Assembly: GCA_030077755.1 (NCBI GenBank)
Contig: JAQJZZ010000008.1
Span: 1,550,001 to 1,614,000, forward strand
Direction: 5' to 3'
Source of the DNA: Filosporella fistucella
Taxonomy: Eukaryota; Ascomycota; Leotiomycetes; Helotiales
DNA length: 64,000 nt
Shown: positions 1-11,057 of the stretch, piece by piece
Position numbering within the stretch: position 1 is the first letter of the stretch
Layout: each line of letters starts with the position of its first letter
Notes under the pieces: generated by a model
What the model saw: only the letters and a program-made list of their open reading frames with translations
Told to the model about the DNA's origin: nothing
Database searches by the model: none
Program-made: the position numbers and the translations under genes

Positions 1-622
1 CAGTCGGCTAAAGGGTGATTCCGTAAGCTGGACTTGGTTTGGGTTTTTCTGCGCGTTGAGATATTGAGGGTGACTCTATCGTTGTTTTCATGCTTTCCAT
101 CCGCAACGGATTGGCGCGTTATGCGACTCGATCAACATGTTGCACTGATTTATAGCAGGACAAATGGCCTTAAGCGCTGAGACTCTACTGGAGGTGCTAT
201 TTGACACTCTTCGGAGGCATTAATGGGAAGAGCAACTTACACATTGCGATGACACCTCTAATTCTGAGCACTTTAGTTATTTGGAGAAGAAAGTTGTCAT
301 ATTCAATGGCACGTCTCTCATTACAAATTAATAGACCAATACAGCACATAGAATATCTTTGAGTTCTGTGCAGTGATTCTCTAGTGAACCAACATACCAA
401 GTACGACTCAACCTCCAATACTTCCCAATTCGAGCTTAATTTAATTTGCAACTACGAATGATGTGTCCATAATCTAAGGTAATGATCCAAGAACAAGAGG
501 TTACCTTACGGTGAAAACATTCTGCTACTATCTCCTTGATTACAACCTGTACCCCTTTCCATCACTACTAGTGTCGATTCCCACCTTCTCCACAAGCCTG
601 TATCACATGCTGAAAATCCCAT
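1..622. other. Intergenic, no gene recognised
   Basis: Only short, unconvincing open frames are present on either strand, with no motif I recognise. The right end is the 3' flank of the NADAR gene, which reads leftwards and stops at 623. Confidence 0.5.
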
Positions 623-1285
623 TCAGGCCCTACCCCTTCTCCGCTTTCTTGGTCTCTCATCGATCTCTCCCGGTTCTTCCTTTGGCAGCTTTTTGACTAC
701 TTTTTCAGCATCTCCCCACCCCTTTTCGGCTTCCTCGGTACTCAATCTCTCTCTAGCCCTCACCAAAGCTTTTCCCAAGAGATTCATTCCCCAATCTTTC
801 CTCCTCTTCTCAGCATTCTTCGCACCAAATCCAATCCCCCAGATTCTATCCATGGGACTAGCTTCTACAAGATCTCTCTCACCAGTACCTATTAACTTCT
901 TCAGCAAACCGAGTCCATCACCTTTACCTTCACCTTCATCTCTCCCATACTTAAACTTATAATAGCTACCCTCTTCTACAATGCTCTCTCTATTATCTTC
1001 CCATACCTTCTGATCAAATCCTTGCACTAGTCTGCCCAAAGACTTCTGCTCTTTCGGAGAAGTGGTCAAGAGGATCTTAGCAGCGACATCTGGATCGTCA
1101 AACAAAATCGCTTTTTGATACATCATGTATTGCTCAGCGGTGTCGAAGATGATGCCAGACGGGTCGCCTACGTGGAACGGTGATTTATACCACTGTGATA
1201 GGTAACCGTATTCAGACCCATATTCGCGCCAGAAGAAGATGGGTGTTTCTTCTTCTGCTATAAGGTTTTGCTCTTTCTTAGACAT
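623..1285 (-). CDS. NADAR-domain protein (YbiA/RibX-like N-glycosidase or ADP-ribose hydrolase family)
   Basis: Single-exon 220-aa protein. The NADAR (DUF1768) fold is recognised from the block around residues 48-58, where AEQYMMYQKA carries the family's conserved Glu and the YQ..K signature, and from the later DRIWGIGFGAKNA...WGMNLLGKAL block (about residues 145-173), which matches the family's closing Trp-Gly and N..G.AL motifs. Family members act on phosphoribosyl or ADP-ribosyl groups: YbiA-like enzymes cleave riboflavin intermediates and other NADARs remove ADP-ribose. Which reaction applies here cannot be read from sequence. The family is usually 150-200 aa. The extra C-terminus is charged and ends in PRKRRRGRA, which looks like a nuclear localisation signal (inference). 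The ATG at 1285 is the only one giving the full domain. The gene stands alone, with no operon-like partner. Confidence 0.85.
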   Translation of the reverse strand: MSKKEQNLIAEEETPIFFWREYGSEYGYLSQWYKSPFHVGDPSGIIFDTAEQYMMYQKAILFDDPDVAAKILLTTSPKEQKSLGRLVQGFDQKVWEDNRESIVEEGSYYKFKYGRDEGEGKGDGLGLLKKLIGTGERDLVEASPMDRIWGIGFGAKNAEKRRKDWGMNLLGKALVRARERLSTEEAEKGWGDAEKVVKKLPKEEPGEIDERPRKRRRGRA

Positions 1286-2633
1286 TGTCGCTGATGAGTT
1301 TGCCTGGGCGATATGAGAGAGGGCTTGAGGTGCTGAGTGATTAGTAGAGAAGCAGATAGAAGTTATAGCAAAGGAAGAGTCGGCGAAGAGTCAGCGAAGA
1401 GTCAGCGAAGAGTCACCAAATATCTTTCATACGCTGCGGGCGGAGTCACTACTGTGATGTATCGGATCTTAAATTTGGTCTCAGCCTCCACCAACCCCAC
1501 AGCCTTACCTACTTTGGCCAGGGGTACAGTATCCGATAAGTGTGACTCAAAAGCCACATCGAATCCGGTGAGCGGTTTCAAGGCACAAAATTCAAGGCAG
1601 ACTTCTTGACTTGAGACACTTTTGAGAACAGCTCATGATTGGTGGTTTTACGTGAGAGAGATCACCCCTCAAGTAGAGGATCTAGACGCTCAAGATATTC
1701 CCACAGTCTACCAGCCACAATTTAGCGCCACATCATATATTATGTTCCCGCTTTCAGCTAACAGTTGGCATCTAATTTACGATCCACAAGCTGCTTATGG
1801 ACTCCAGTCAATCCGAGAGATTCAATTGTGGCCTTCTTGATCTTCCAGATGGGTAGTAACGATCATGATTGAATAAGTTCATAGAACGATACTCTCTACA
1901 TAGCACCACCCTGTTTACGCTTCTGCTTCCTCACCTCGCTCATAGCTACAGCTGCTTCACCCCATGTTTTGGACGGAGCTCTATGACTTTCGCGAGTTGC
2001 AGCACGCATTTGCGAGCTACAATATCCTTAAGCGGTGGAAGGGAAGATGTGGGTGGACTTCCAAGACTCATATATACTTGATATGCAAGAAGGACTGTCT
2101 TTTCTCTCTTGCATTTCAAATACCATATACTAATTCTCCTTGATGGTCAACCAGTAGAGCAGCTCGCTCTACGATACTTACACCTTAGAGAGGTAGGAGA
2201 TGGAGATGATATTGGTCCAATGGCAAGACCATAGTCAGAAGCCGCCTGCTCGCTTTATCGAGTATGGTATCGGAGGACTGCAAGTTTGCAATTCTACAAG
2301 TTTGCGAGTGCTGATCATCTTCTCCTTTGAGCATAAAGAGGGAATCTGGATGCTAAATAGCGCCACTGCCTGTTGTCTTTGAGGGCTCAGCTGGAATTTA
2401 GCCGCAAATCTTATCACATACTGTATTTTGGATTCAATTTTTCCAGGTTACAATCTCATGTGAATTTTGATTGAAGATCTTCCTTCTGGAAGAATCACTA
2501 CATTGCATGTCAAATTTGCAATCTGGTCAATAAGAGCTGCTAAAAATTGGCGCTCGCAAAAAGCTGATCTACAATGTCAATGTCTAGCAAGCAGCCGTAT
2601 GCCACGCAATTCGGATAAAATCTACCCAGATCC
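1286..2633. other. Intergenic region, possible 5' exons of the next gene
   Basis: Several small open frames (for example 1337-1609, 1622-1840, 2467-2679) lack recognisable domains and are probably chance. Near the right end a splice-like arrangement is visible: GTACGC at 2637, CACTAATG and ATCTCAG ending at 2697. The membrane protein gene may therefore have an upstream exon here. I could not find a donor exon in a compatible frame. Confidence 0.35.
1374..1415. repeat. Short tandem repeat, 11-bp unit
   Basis: The unit GCGAAGAGTCA is repeated about three times perfectly, with imperfect copies at the left edge. It lies about 90 bp upstream of the NADAR start codon, in the presumed promoter or leader. 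Confidence 0.8.
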
Positions 2634-4368
2634 ATGGTACGCCATATCTGGCTTCACTACTTCATACACGCCTCACTAATGTATAATGTCATCTCAGTAC
2701 GATCACCATCGTCGATTCCATACAAGAATGTTAAATGGATCTCACAAGGCGATTTCATCACTATTTCTGCTGGCCTAGTAGCCCTCTTGGTTAGCGTTAT
2801 TGGGCTCGTAGACGGCATTTTCGAAGACGCAGATCAAAACGGTAAATCGATAAGCACGAGTTGGACACCGTTCCATGGTAGCAATACTTCGACGATTGTA
2901 CTGCTTGTTGTATTCGGTATTGCCATTGCTATAGCTTGGACTTGCAGTCTCAGAGCAATCTTTCGTGTGGCATCTCGGGAGAGCAATTCCTTTTTGACCA
3001 AGGGCATTAAACAGAGTGATTTGAGCTATATGCTGGAGATGAGACTTCCGACCTGGAGATGGCTGAAGTGGAGATGCAAGATGTGGAAGACGTAAGCTGA
3101 TTCCGGATATCATCGAGCCCATGCTTATCAAAATCCTTGCTGACAATTTTAGGTCTTTGTTTGCCTCGTTTTGCATCATGTCGTACATTGTTGTAGCACT
3201 GACGTACAGGTTAGCATTCAGAACCACATCTGAAACCCTAAATTACATGTTAGATGAAGAAGGTTTAACACTGATCGGATGCCCACAGCTTGGCTACGTT
3301 GGAATGTTTGCCAGTTTGATGGCAGGAAAGGCAAAAAGCTATTCAACATTCGTGTCATCAGCCCCAGAATTTCGAGATATCAACTCTGTGTCCTCGAATC
3401 ATGGCTGGAATGTTCAACTCGGATGGCATGGCTCCACATCTGCTGCATTTGATATTGGCCCCTCATATGGTCGCGTCACTGGCCCCCATTTCGTGGGTCC
3501 TGCTCAGCACATAGTTGGCGCAAGTGTGGACCTGTCTGAACCTAATGTCACTGTCGCGGATCATCCAGGCTGCGGTCCTATGCTTAAGATTAGAGCATAC
3601 AGGGGGGCAATCGACACTGAAGAAAGAGTTTTCTGCGTTGGGCTCGGTGCAGGGCAGTACAATGTGACATTTTCATCGCAGCAGAGCTATCAGCTCACCA
3701 ACTACTCTTTCGTTTCTGGATCATTTCAACCGTCCTCTGGGTCATGTCCTTTGGCGCTAGATCCGAGCATCTATGAAAATGTTGCTGAAGACATGACGAA
3801 GGAAGATGTTGCCTACATACTGGGTCGCACCACCTTCTACAACGAAGATGGAATTCAGGGCAACAAGACGATTTTCGCCTTGCTACTAGCAAGACTACAC
3901 CCGAATTCGACGGCAATCAAAGATAAAAAACTTCTGGTAGATCTTGGGCTTTTTGGTGAAGCGGGATCAAGTTCTTGTCGAGATGTTGCATATGTTCACC
4001 GGCCAAATATGTACCGGGGAGAATACTGGGAGCCAGACCACACGGTGTCGTTCTTTGCAGTGTACCAATCTTTATCTTCCGGGCTACTTGTATTGTGGGT
4101 GCTGATGCTGATATAGGTGTCGTGGCCCTCTCGGCAGCTTGTAGTGAGGGGCCCCCTGGATCAATGGATGTCATTTGGTTCGGATTTGGGAATTGAGGAG
4201 ATGCTGGGGGCGATTTCGGGACTTAGGGGTTCAGGAAGTAATTCCACCTGGGCATTGAAGTCAACACAGATTGAGGATGAGGTTGGGTGCTTCAATTTAC
4301 ATGCCGTAGCAAGAGGAACACCCGTCCAGGAGCGTTTGAGGATGAGCATTGGTTCTAATTATGCTTGA
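2634..4368 (+). CDS. Polytopic membrane protein of unknown function, in-frame TAG after last helix
   Basis: A fungal-type hypothetical membrane protein; I do not recognise a named family. Exon 1 runs from 2634 (or ATG 2679) to 3091. An intron at 3092-3152 (GTAAGC, CTGAC, TTTTAG) joins exon 2 in frame. Exon 1 encodes two hydrophobic helices (about residues 41-63 and 84-105). Exon 2 opens with a third, followed by roughly 250 residues with NVT, NYS, NKT and NST glycosylation sites, as expected of a luminal or extracellular domain. It ends in a fourth helix containing LLVLWVLMLI. That helix is followed immediately by TAG at 4114-4116. The same frame then stays open to 4368, encoding a soluble tail that begins VSWPSRQL. 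Options are termination at 4116, read-through, a 57-nt intron 4060-4116 with a weak GTGTAC donor, or a nonsense mutation. The 5' end is also uncertain because of acceptor-like sequence at 2691-2697. Confidence 0.6.
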
Positions 4369-5104
4369 AACAACGTCTTGAATTACAAATTCTAGCTAAT
4401 TATATACTTTCGGAACTTTACTGTACAATAATTGTAGAACGTTTTCCATAAACTCTTTTGGCAAACCCATTAAACTGCACCCAAGAGAACTATAGTCAGC
4501 TAACCAATTCTCACTTTAAAGTCTTATGTCAACATCTTCTGCTAATTAACTAAGCAACAGTTAAATATCCTCTTCGTTGACTGCGCATGTGCTGTGATAT
4601 GTCTGAATAGAGAAGATATCATTTATCTTTTATGAGACCGCCATATTAGATCAGTTTCAGCAAAAGATTATTAGAGATCTACGAAGTAAATTGTGCAGTG
4701 ATATATTGTAAGCCACTTTCAACCGAAATGACAGATATGAAAAGATGCAGATGAGTACAATAGTTCTTGAGGTGGAACTGGGACTGGCATCAAGACGGTG
4801 AGGTATTGAACCTCTTCGAATTGGGGAAATAGGGATCACGATTTTGTCTGCACAGTTACTAGAGCATGACCTGGGGTGTTCTGACGTGTTTGGACGTGGG
4901 GCCCGATTACATTTCCAGGGATTCGGAAGAATCAACCTCGGCATGTGAAGGCTGACAACCGAATTGTGGGGATCGGCGTCTGAACTCTGGGGAAGCTCCA
5001 ACGTCCCCTCTCAGTTGATATATCTATTTCTCTGTTTCAATATTCAGGACCTTTGACTTGAACCTTTCAGAACCTTTCAATTATCCAAGACACCATAAAT
5101 CACA
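4369..5104. other. Intergenic, promoter of MaoC gene
   Basis: AT-rich left half, probably 3' flank of the membrane protein gene. The right half is more balanced and directly precedes the MaoC start. A minus-strand open frame at 4657-5001 has no recognisable content and I treat it as chance. Confidence 0.5.
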
Positions 5105-6176
5105 ATGTCTGGTCCAGGAGCTGGTTTCGAATATCCACCACAGGCTGTGTCCTGGTTGAAGCGTGATGTCCTCCTCTTTGCAAACTCCATTGGTTGCACA
5201 GCTGATGAGCTTCACTTCTTATTTGTATGCAAGCCAAAACTATCTACAATATGTTTACTGACTCTGAGTCTAGGAACTTCACCCCAATTTTGCGGTCTTC
5301 CCCACATATCCCATTATTCTCCGTGAGCTCCCCACGCATGTAGTTTTAGCAGTAACTAACAAACGCCAGCATTCAAACACACTTCCCAAGAAGTAATCGA
5401 TTTCTACGCCGCCCAGGCAGCGACACCCATCCCAGGAGTTCCAAAATTCGATTCCCGCCGCGTAGTAGACGGCCAACGTCTCATGCACTTCCTCAAGCCT
5501 TTCCCTCCCACCTCCGAAGGTCGTTCCTTCGAGCTCCGTTCTAAAGTCATTGGCGTATATGATAAGGGCAAGGCAGGTAGCGTCGTAGAGACACAACAAG
5601 ATATCGTGGATAAGGATACGGGAGAGAGCTATGCTAGAGCGGTTGGGAGTGCGTTTTTCGTCGGACAGGGCAATTGGGGTGGACCTAAGGGCCCAGCGAC
5701 GGAGAACTTCCCACCGCCTGAGGGAAAGAAACCAGATGTTGTGGTGAGCCATCAGACTACTGCTGAGTCGGCTCTGCTTTATAGGTATGTTACATTTTAC
5801 TAGCCATGAGGGACATAATTAACAAAATGGCAGATTGAACGGAGATTATAACCCACTCCACGCTACACCCGAGCCAGGACAAAAAATGGGTTTCGGAGGA
5901 GCTATTATGCACGGTCTGTCATCTTGGAATTTTGCAGCTCACGGCTTACTTAAAGCTATTGGTGGAAGCGACCCAAATAACCTTAAGGAGTTCCAAGCAC
6001 GTTTTGCATCTCCTGTCAAGCCAGGTGATAAGCTAGTCACTGAGATTTGGAAAACGGGTGAGAAGAAGGGTGATTGGGAGGAAATTAGATTTGTTACCAA
6101 AGTTGAGGGAGGAAAGGTTTGCTTGAGCAACGGAAGGGCTTTGATGAAGCCCGTTGCGGGGAAGAGCAAGTTGTAA
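5105..6176 (+). CDS. Peroxisomal MaoC-type (2E)-enoyl-CoA hydratase 2
   Basis: Four exons, 5105-5224, 5274-5322, 5370-5784 and 5834-6176, give 308 aa with continuous frame. Introns are 49, 47 and 49 nt; the first two donors are GTATGC and GTGAGC, and the second intron carries a CTAAC branch. The product is a double hot-dog hydratase 2, which hydrates trans-2-enoyl-CoA to the (3R)-hydroxyacyl-CoA in beta-oxidation. The catalytic signature GDYNPLH lies at about residues 198-204, with Asp199 and His204 in the D-x4-H spacing of the family. It is followed by GFGGAIMHGL, the usual hydratase 2 substrate-pocket motif. The N-terminal half is the non-catalytic hot-dog repeat. The C-terminus is SKL, a canonical PTS1 signal, so import into peroxisomes is expected. 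As a stand-alone hydratase without dehydrogenase domains, it resembles the single-function form rather than the Fox2 multifunctional enzyme. A role on a specialised acyl-CoA cannot be excluded. Confidence 0.9.
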
Positions 6177-6861
6177 ATATCATGAAAATATAGTAGTCGA
6201 TGTTAAAACAAAACATTAATCACGCTGATGTTTTGGTTGTGGTTTGAATTCGAATTCGGATCAATTAATATCCAGTGAACCTTGCTATGCTAGCTATGTG
6301 TACAACTTTCGAACTGACCAAATATGGATTCCCTTGTGGGAAACATCCCGCCATCGAAGAACAACCAATGTAAATGCTTCAAACCAATGCAATAGTAAAA
6401 CCATGCAGAAAACGCTCAGAATGATCCATCCAAAACTTCAACGCGAACTATGCTCCACTACTTCATGCAGTCATACATTCGTAAATTCATCACGGCAGCA
6501 CATATTGTTCCTCGAGACAACTTTATTCTGCCAACCTATCTAAGATTCTCCGCCACGGTCTCGTATGTGTATCGTAAATTAGGGATTCATTTCTGTCGAT
6601 ATCGTTAGCCTCGTGCCATAATTGCAGTTCCCGGTCGAGTAGAAGTACAGATATTGAACTAATCAAGATCGTAACTAAAGCAAGATAATAAAAATATCAA
6701 TGGCTCCATTGTATTGAAAAGAAAGGTGGGAGTTCGTCATCCTCGAGGCATAGTAGCGAAATTGGGCGTTGCTCATTTATGTTGATAATCACTCCCGCCT
6801 TGTGAGATATGAGGATTGACGATCAACTTTAAGTTGAGATTTTGACTTGAAGATTCGTCTC
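6177..6861. other. Convergent intergenic region
   Basis: AT-rich sequence between the 3' ends of the MaoC gene and the leftward P-loop gene. An open frame at 6244-6543 has no recognisable domain and unlikely composition. No repeat or RNA gene is seen. Confidence 0.5.
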
Positions 6862-7776
6862 TTATAGTGGAGTAAGAAGAGATGCATACATACTGAGAAC
6901 AGTGTCCATCACGTCCGACAGAAACTGTTTCGTTTTCAACACGATATTTTCGCAGTCCTGGGCTTCAGCTCTGTCGATAAATAGATCCCAATTCTTCATC
7001 ATGATGGCGGGGAGATTCGGGTCTTGGCCTTTGCGGGTTTTGTAACGGGCCTCATATTCTTTCTTCAAACTCCTTTGTGGATATACCAAAATGAATTTGA
7101 GATCCGCTTGGGAAAGAGCGTCATGTACCTCCTTATGTGCTGATATCAAGATAATCCGATTTGGTGCAAGCATCTCTCTGATTTTGGTAATATAATTGTG
7201 CGGAAATTTGGGGTTTTTGGCCTTGTCTTGGGCGTTTGGATCAATCCAGTTATAATCCACAGAATCGAGATCTATGAACTCGAGATCCGGGTAGTCTGCT
7301 TTGACTTTCTCCCTCATGGTAGGGGAAACGAAATACGATTTTCCAATGCCGGCGAAGCCTGATAATATAATGCAGGGTTGAGCTTTTGGTTGGACATTTG
7401 CATGCGCCTTCTCATTTCGATGTCCATGTTGAGCCACCTGTTTATGATGAGCCTCATGTTTAGGTCCTCCAGAATTTTTGGTTGACATGTTGTATGAATG
7501 TTGTGTGTGGCAACGCGAGCGGAATTTTGAAGATTGTGAACTTCGAAAGCTGGATGCTGTTGAGAGAGAGCTACTTTCGAAAGACTTTATAGTCAAAGAT
7601 TCATAACTTTTTGTCTCCTCTTTGTTGCAGTGATTCACAGAACAAAGCAATTGTTGCTTCGGTTGTGAATCATTACTGCGATTCCGCGACCAGAACAGAC
7701 ACATTGCGAGAGCAATGCAGATTTCAGCACCGTTATACGTGATTGTGCCTGAAACCCAAGATTTGTTTGAAGACAT
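6862..7776 (-). CDS. P-loop nucleotide kinase-like protein resembling a phage/bacterial family
   Basis: Intronless 304-aa frame. A Walker A motif, GFAGIGKS, occurs at residues 140-147. It is followed by FIDLDSVDYNW, NPKFPHNYI, a hydrophobic strand ending in ISAHKEVHDAL, then LVYPQRSLKKEY and MMKNWDLFIDRAE. This motif order matches, from memory, a P-loop kinase-like family common in tailed phages and in some bacteria. The substrate is unknown. That domain needs only the part starting at the internal ATG at 7488 (M97, MSTKNSGG), which would give about 208 aa. The first 96 residues, with a hydrophobic segment at about 17-29 and a Ser-rich stretch, are unlike the family and may be leader or a fungal addition. 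The gene is flanked by AT-rich, gene-poor DNA. Transfer from a prokaryote or virus is inference; I did not compare composition numerically. Confidence 0.7.
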   Translation of the reverse strand: MSSNKSWVSGTITYNGAEICIALAMCLFWSRNRSNDSQPKQQLLCSVNHCNKEETKSYESLTIKSFESSSLSTASSFRSSQSSKFRSRCHTQHSYNMSTKNSGGPKHEAHHKQVAQHGHRNEKAHANVQPKAQPCIILSGFAGIGKSYFVSPTMREKVKADYPDLEFIDLDSVDYNWIDPNAQDKAKNPKFPHNYITKIREMLAPNRIILISAHKEVHDALSQADLKFILVYPQRSLKKEYEARYKTRKGQDPNLPAIMMKNWDLFIDRAEAQDCENIVLKTKQFLSDVMDTVLSMYASLLTPL

Positions 7777-10506
7777 GAGATGTTTCTCCGGACTCTGTAC
7801 TGAGTAGCAATTGTTCGGTCGATGTAGTATTAATATCCGTGTTATTCTCTCTGATTTGTTGAGTTGGAGTACAGTAATGAACGGCGAGGTAGGTATCTTG
7901 GAATAAGATAGCTATATCTGTATTATAGTTAGTATTGCATTGATAGTTTCACATTGCAAAACCGCGAAATTTTACCTTTAAATAGAACAGTTACCAGAGG
8001 AACAAAGTGCTGGCTTGTTATGTAGTAAAGATGAATGGGAACAACGATATCTGGGAGAAAGACTATTTAATAGAGAACTACATATGAGTAGAATGCAATA
8101 TCAGAATTGAGGCGTAAAATGACTGCATTGCTGTGCCTCTATGTTTCAATGTTACCTGGGTACATTCCGCTCGTGAGGCGTAATCACGTGCATCACTGAA
8201 TGGGGGTTTTTGGTGGGGCTGAGTCGGCAGTGCAGCCTTAGCTTATTTCGGTGATTGTGTTGGGCATGGCTTGCGCAGTGGCCTTGAGGCTTTATATGAT
8301 GTGGCTTTGCTGGTCCAATCGCCAAAGCATGATGACTCGATATGATGGCCAGAAAGAACTACCTTTTCAACCAGCATCACCTTGCAGCCAGCAACTAAGG
8401 TACTGAGACAGCCCTACTGCTCGCGGTTGCAGGCTGTCACATAGAAGATTGGGACAGCCGGTCTCATCCCATGATAATAAGGTTCTCACATGGAGTGCAA
8501 GGAACGCGGGAATATCATGGTATAATGAGGTTGACTTCCTCACCGTGCTCCACAGCCCCCGCATCCCATTTCAATACTCGGGAACAGTATCTAGGAAACA
8601 GAAGAGTGAATTGTGAATAAATAAGGCAGCAAGCAATATAATGAAATTGGAAGAAAGCATTAGTCAGTAAGGTTATAACAAAAGTACGAGTTAGATCGTC
8701 GATGATGTGAGCTGGACAATTGCTGAGAACATCGTGGTTCGAGTTGACAACAAGAGAGACGATAGCTCTGCCAAAAATTCGGCAACGCTGTCATGTACTC
8801 GGCGAGTGGACATCATATCATGCTCACGACATCCGGCGGCATGGTTTCACAGCTAAAAGTAGCCAGTACCATGAGAGCTCCATCAAAGCTTAACCCCGTC
8901 CGAATCCCAGGTGGACGGTTCGCTCAGCCTTAAATGATGGGGTCGGATTTCCGCATTTGGACACAGAATTGGATGGGATATCCTAGCTCATTTTTTGACT
9001 GTAGTCACGATGTTGTGTCAGCGCTCTTCTGTATCAGCACAGCAGCTAGATGCACCTGCCTACTGGTAGACTGAGACGACGGATAGTGTCAGTGAGCAAA
9101 ACGATGGTCAGGAGGAAGCACCTTCGACGGGGGTCCTGCCAAAATCCCACAGAATCAAAATAATCATACCGTGCTCGCCAGTGAAGCAAGCGTAAAGCTT
9201 GCACAAAATCCAGCACATCAAGCAGATTTTCAGGCATCAGACTACGATAGCAACCAGATAGCGAAGCCAAGGCGAGCAGTTGATGATATCCCACTATAGC
9301 TACTAACTCGCCGAACGATGCTTTTTCTTAAAACCTGAAGTAAACCAATACAAGTAATGGCTTTCGAACGCGCACATATTTTCGGTCTACTGAAGCATAA
9401 TAATTTTCCACATAAAACTTCAGCGACTAATTGTACGAAGAGACTTATGCCGGACTTCAAACTGACATTCGCTGAGAAGAGGCTGAGTGATACCCGATTT
9501 TATGCGGCAGAACCCACACGTAAGAAGGTCAAATCCCCATGGAGCCAAGAGTATTCCTGACTCAGCGATTTCGAGCAGCCTTGGCTCACCGAAGAACCGA
9601 CTCTTCCGCTGGCGATAACTTGGGATGGCTCTCGGGATAATGGTCATGGGGAACAAAGTCTACTTTGTATTTCCAGAGTCTGTCACTCAGTGGTCCGCGA
9701 TGTAAAGAATAATACCCCACCAAATTCTTCTTTTGCATCTCCCTGTTCGGTGTACCCAAGCGGATGCATTGTGGCAACTAAGTAAAGTAGCCAGACGCAA
9801 AGAATGATAACGAATTTGCCTGTGTAAATGAATCAAGGCACACGAACGGATTTAAAAAGTGCATCAAATTCCAACATAAATACTGCTTTGAGATACGCTA
9901 AATCAAAGGATAAGGTAGCGGCTATATAGTATAGGTTCATTACCTATGACTCTATTCAATAAGAAAGATCATGGTCTACAAGTACGATTCAACCTCGACA
10001 GAATTTGAAGAGAATGTTTCTTGGCCACCATGCTCCGCATTTGCAACAATTTAAGCTGTCTAGAAGCAAATCTGATACACCGATGTAAATATACGAGCTG
10101 AAATTTCACCTATAATTTGAATTGACCTTCTGATAAGCCAATTTAGCCAAGTTTCCAGCTCAAGAATAACCAAAAGACGGCAATGCCGAAACTTCAGCTT
10201 CTGATTTTGCTATAGGTGGGAGCTCTGAGAATGGCTGATCCACGGTACACTGTGTCCGTAAGAATGACATTAAGATGTGTTGTGTATGAAGAGAAACGAG
10301 ATCGTTCAATCGGTGTTTCCGTCAATATCTTGAGAACTGCTGTGTAGAGGGCAACACCTCGAGACGTTCGGGTCGGGCTAAGTCCTCGATCACGTGTGAC
10401 AATCTAACCTGGCTTCCAAGGCTACAACTCCGTCCTTTTCCCTCTTCCGAAATTCGAACCCTTCAACGTCGTCCAATACCCAATTGACACCACCACTTCC
10501 GTCACC
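7777..10506. other. Gene-poor region
   Basis: About 2.7 kb with only short frames in all six readings (for example 8367-8564 -, 9046-9294 -, 9357-9560 +, 9586-9777 -). None carries a recognisable motif or splice-linked continuation. No terminal repeats or reverse-transcriptase or transposase fragments were recognised. The last 200 bp should hold the ATP14 promoter and leader. Confidence 0.5.
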
Positions 10507-11057
10507 ATGTTCACACAAACTCTCCGCGCTTCGGTATGGACTATCCTCAGCTTCTGATGCGATTTTACTGACCACTGCAGCGCTCCTCGATCGCCCGTGT
10601 CGCGAGACAACAAGCTACTGGCATGGTGACCAGGCGAACTTTCATCACCCCAACAGCCATTCGTCAAGGTTCGTATCCCCTCGAAGAGCTCAGGAGTCTA
10701 CTTGGCATATATTTGGAGCATTGGAACTTCCACCTTGCGGAAGAGGATCGAGATGAGGCTGCCCTGTAATCCCGAGGCTAACATTCCTTTCTAGCGGATC
10801 TCGTGCAAGACCTCTACCTAAAGGAGCTCAAGGCCTACAAAGCACCAGCTGTCAAGGCCACCGACTCCGAAGGCCACGTTCAAAAATTCAACGCCCCAGC
10901 TGCCCCAAAGTCACCTGAAGAGGCAGACATCGCGAGCGAATTGAAGGCATATGAGCAATCTACAGTAGACATTGAGGGTCGAGCAGAGGGTGGTATTGTC
11001 GAGAAGGAAGTTGACTGGTTTGAGGAGGAACCTGAGGAGGAGGCTGCTCACCACTAG
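10507..11057 (+). CDS. ATP14: Mitochondrial F1Fo ATP synthase subunit H (Atp14)
   Basis: Three exons: 10507-10533 (9 codons), 10581-10668 and 10795-11057, giving 125 aa. Intron 1 (47 nt) has GTATGG, ACTGAC and TGCAG. Intron 2 (126 nt) has the unusual donor GTTCGT, a GCTAAC branch and TTCTAG. Residues 1-35 are rich in Arg, Ser and Thr with no acidic residues, a typical matrix presequence. The mature part begins ADLVQDLYLKELKAYK, the hallmark of subunit h, and ends in a very acidic tail (EEEPEEEAAHH) as in yeast Atp14. Subunit h belongs to the peripheral region of the Fo sector and is needed for a stable, functional complex. Length fits the family (about 120 aa). Because the first exon is tiny, the gene is easy to miss. 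Confidence 0.9.
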
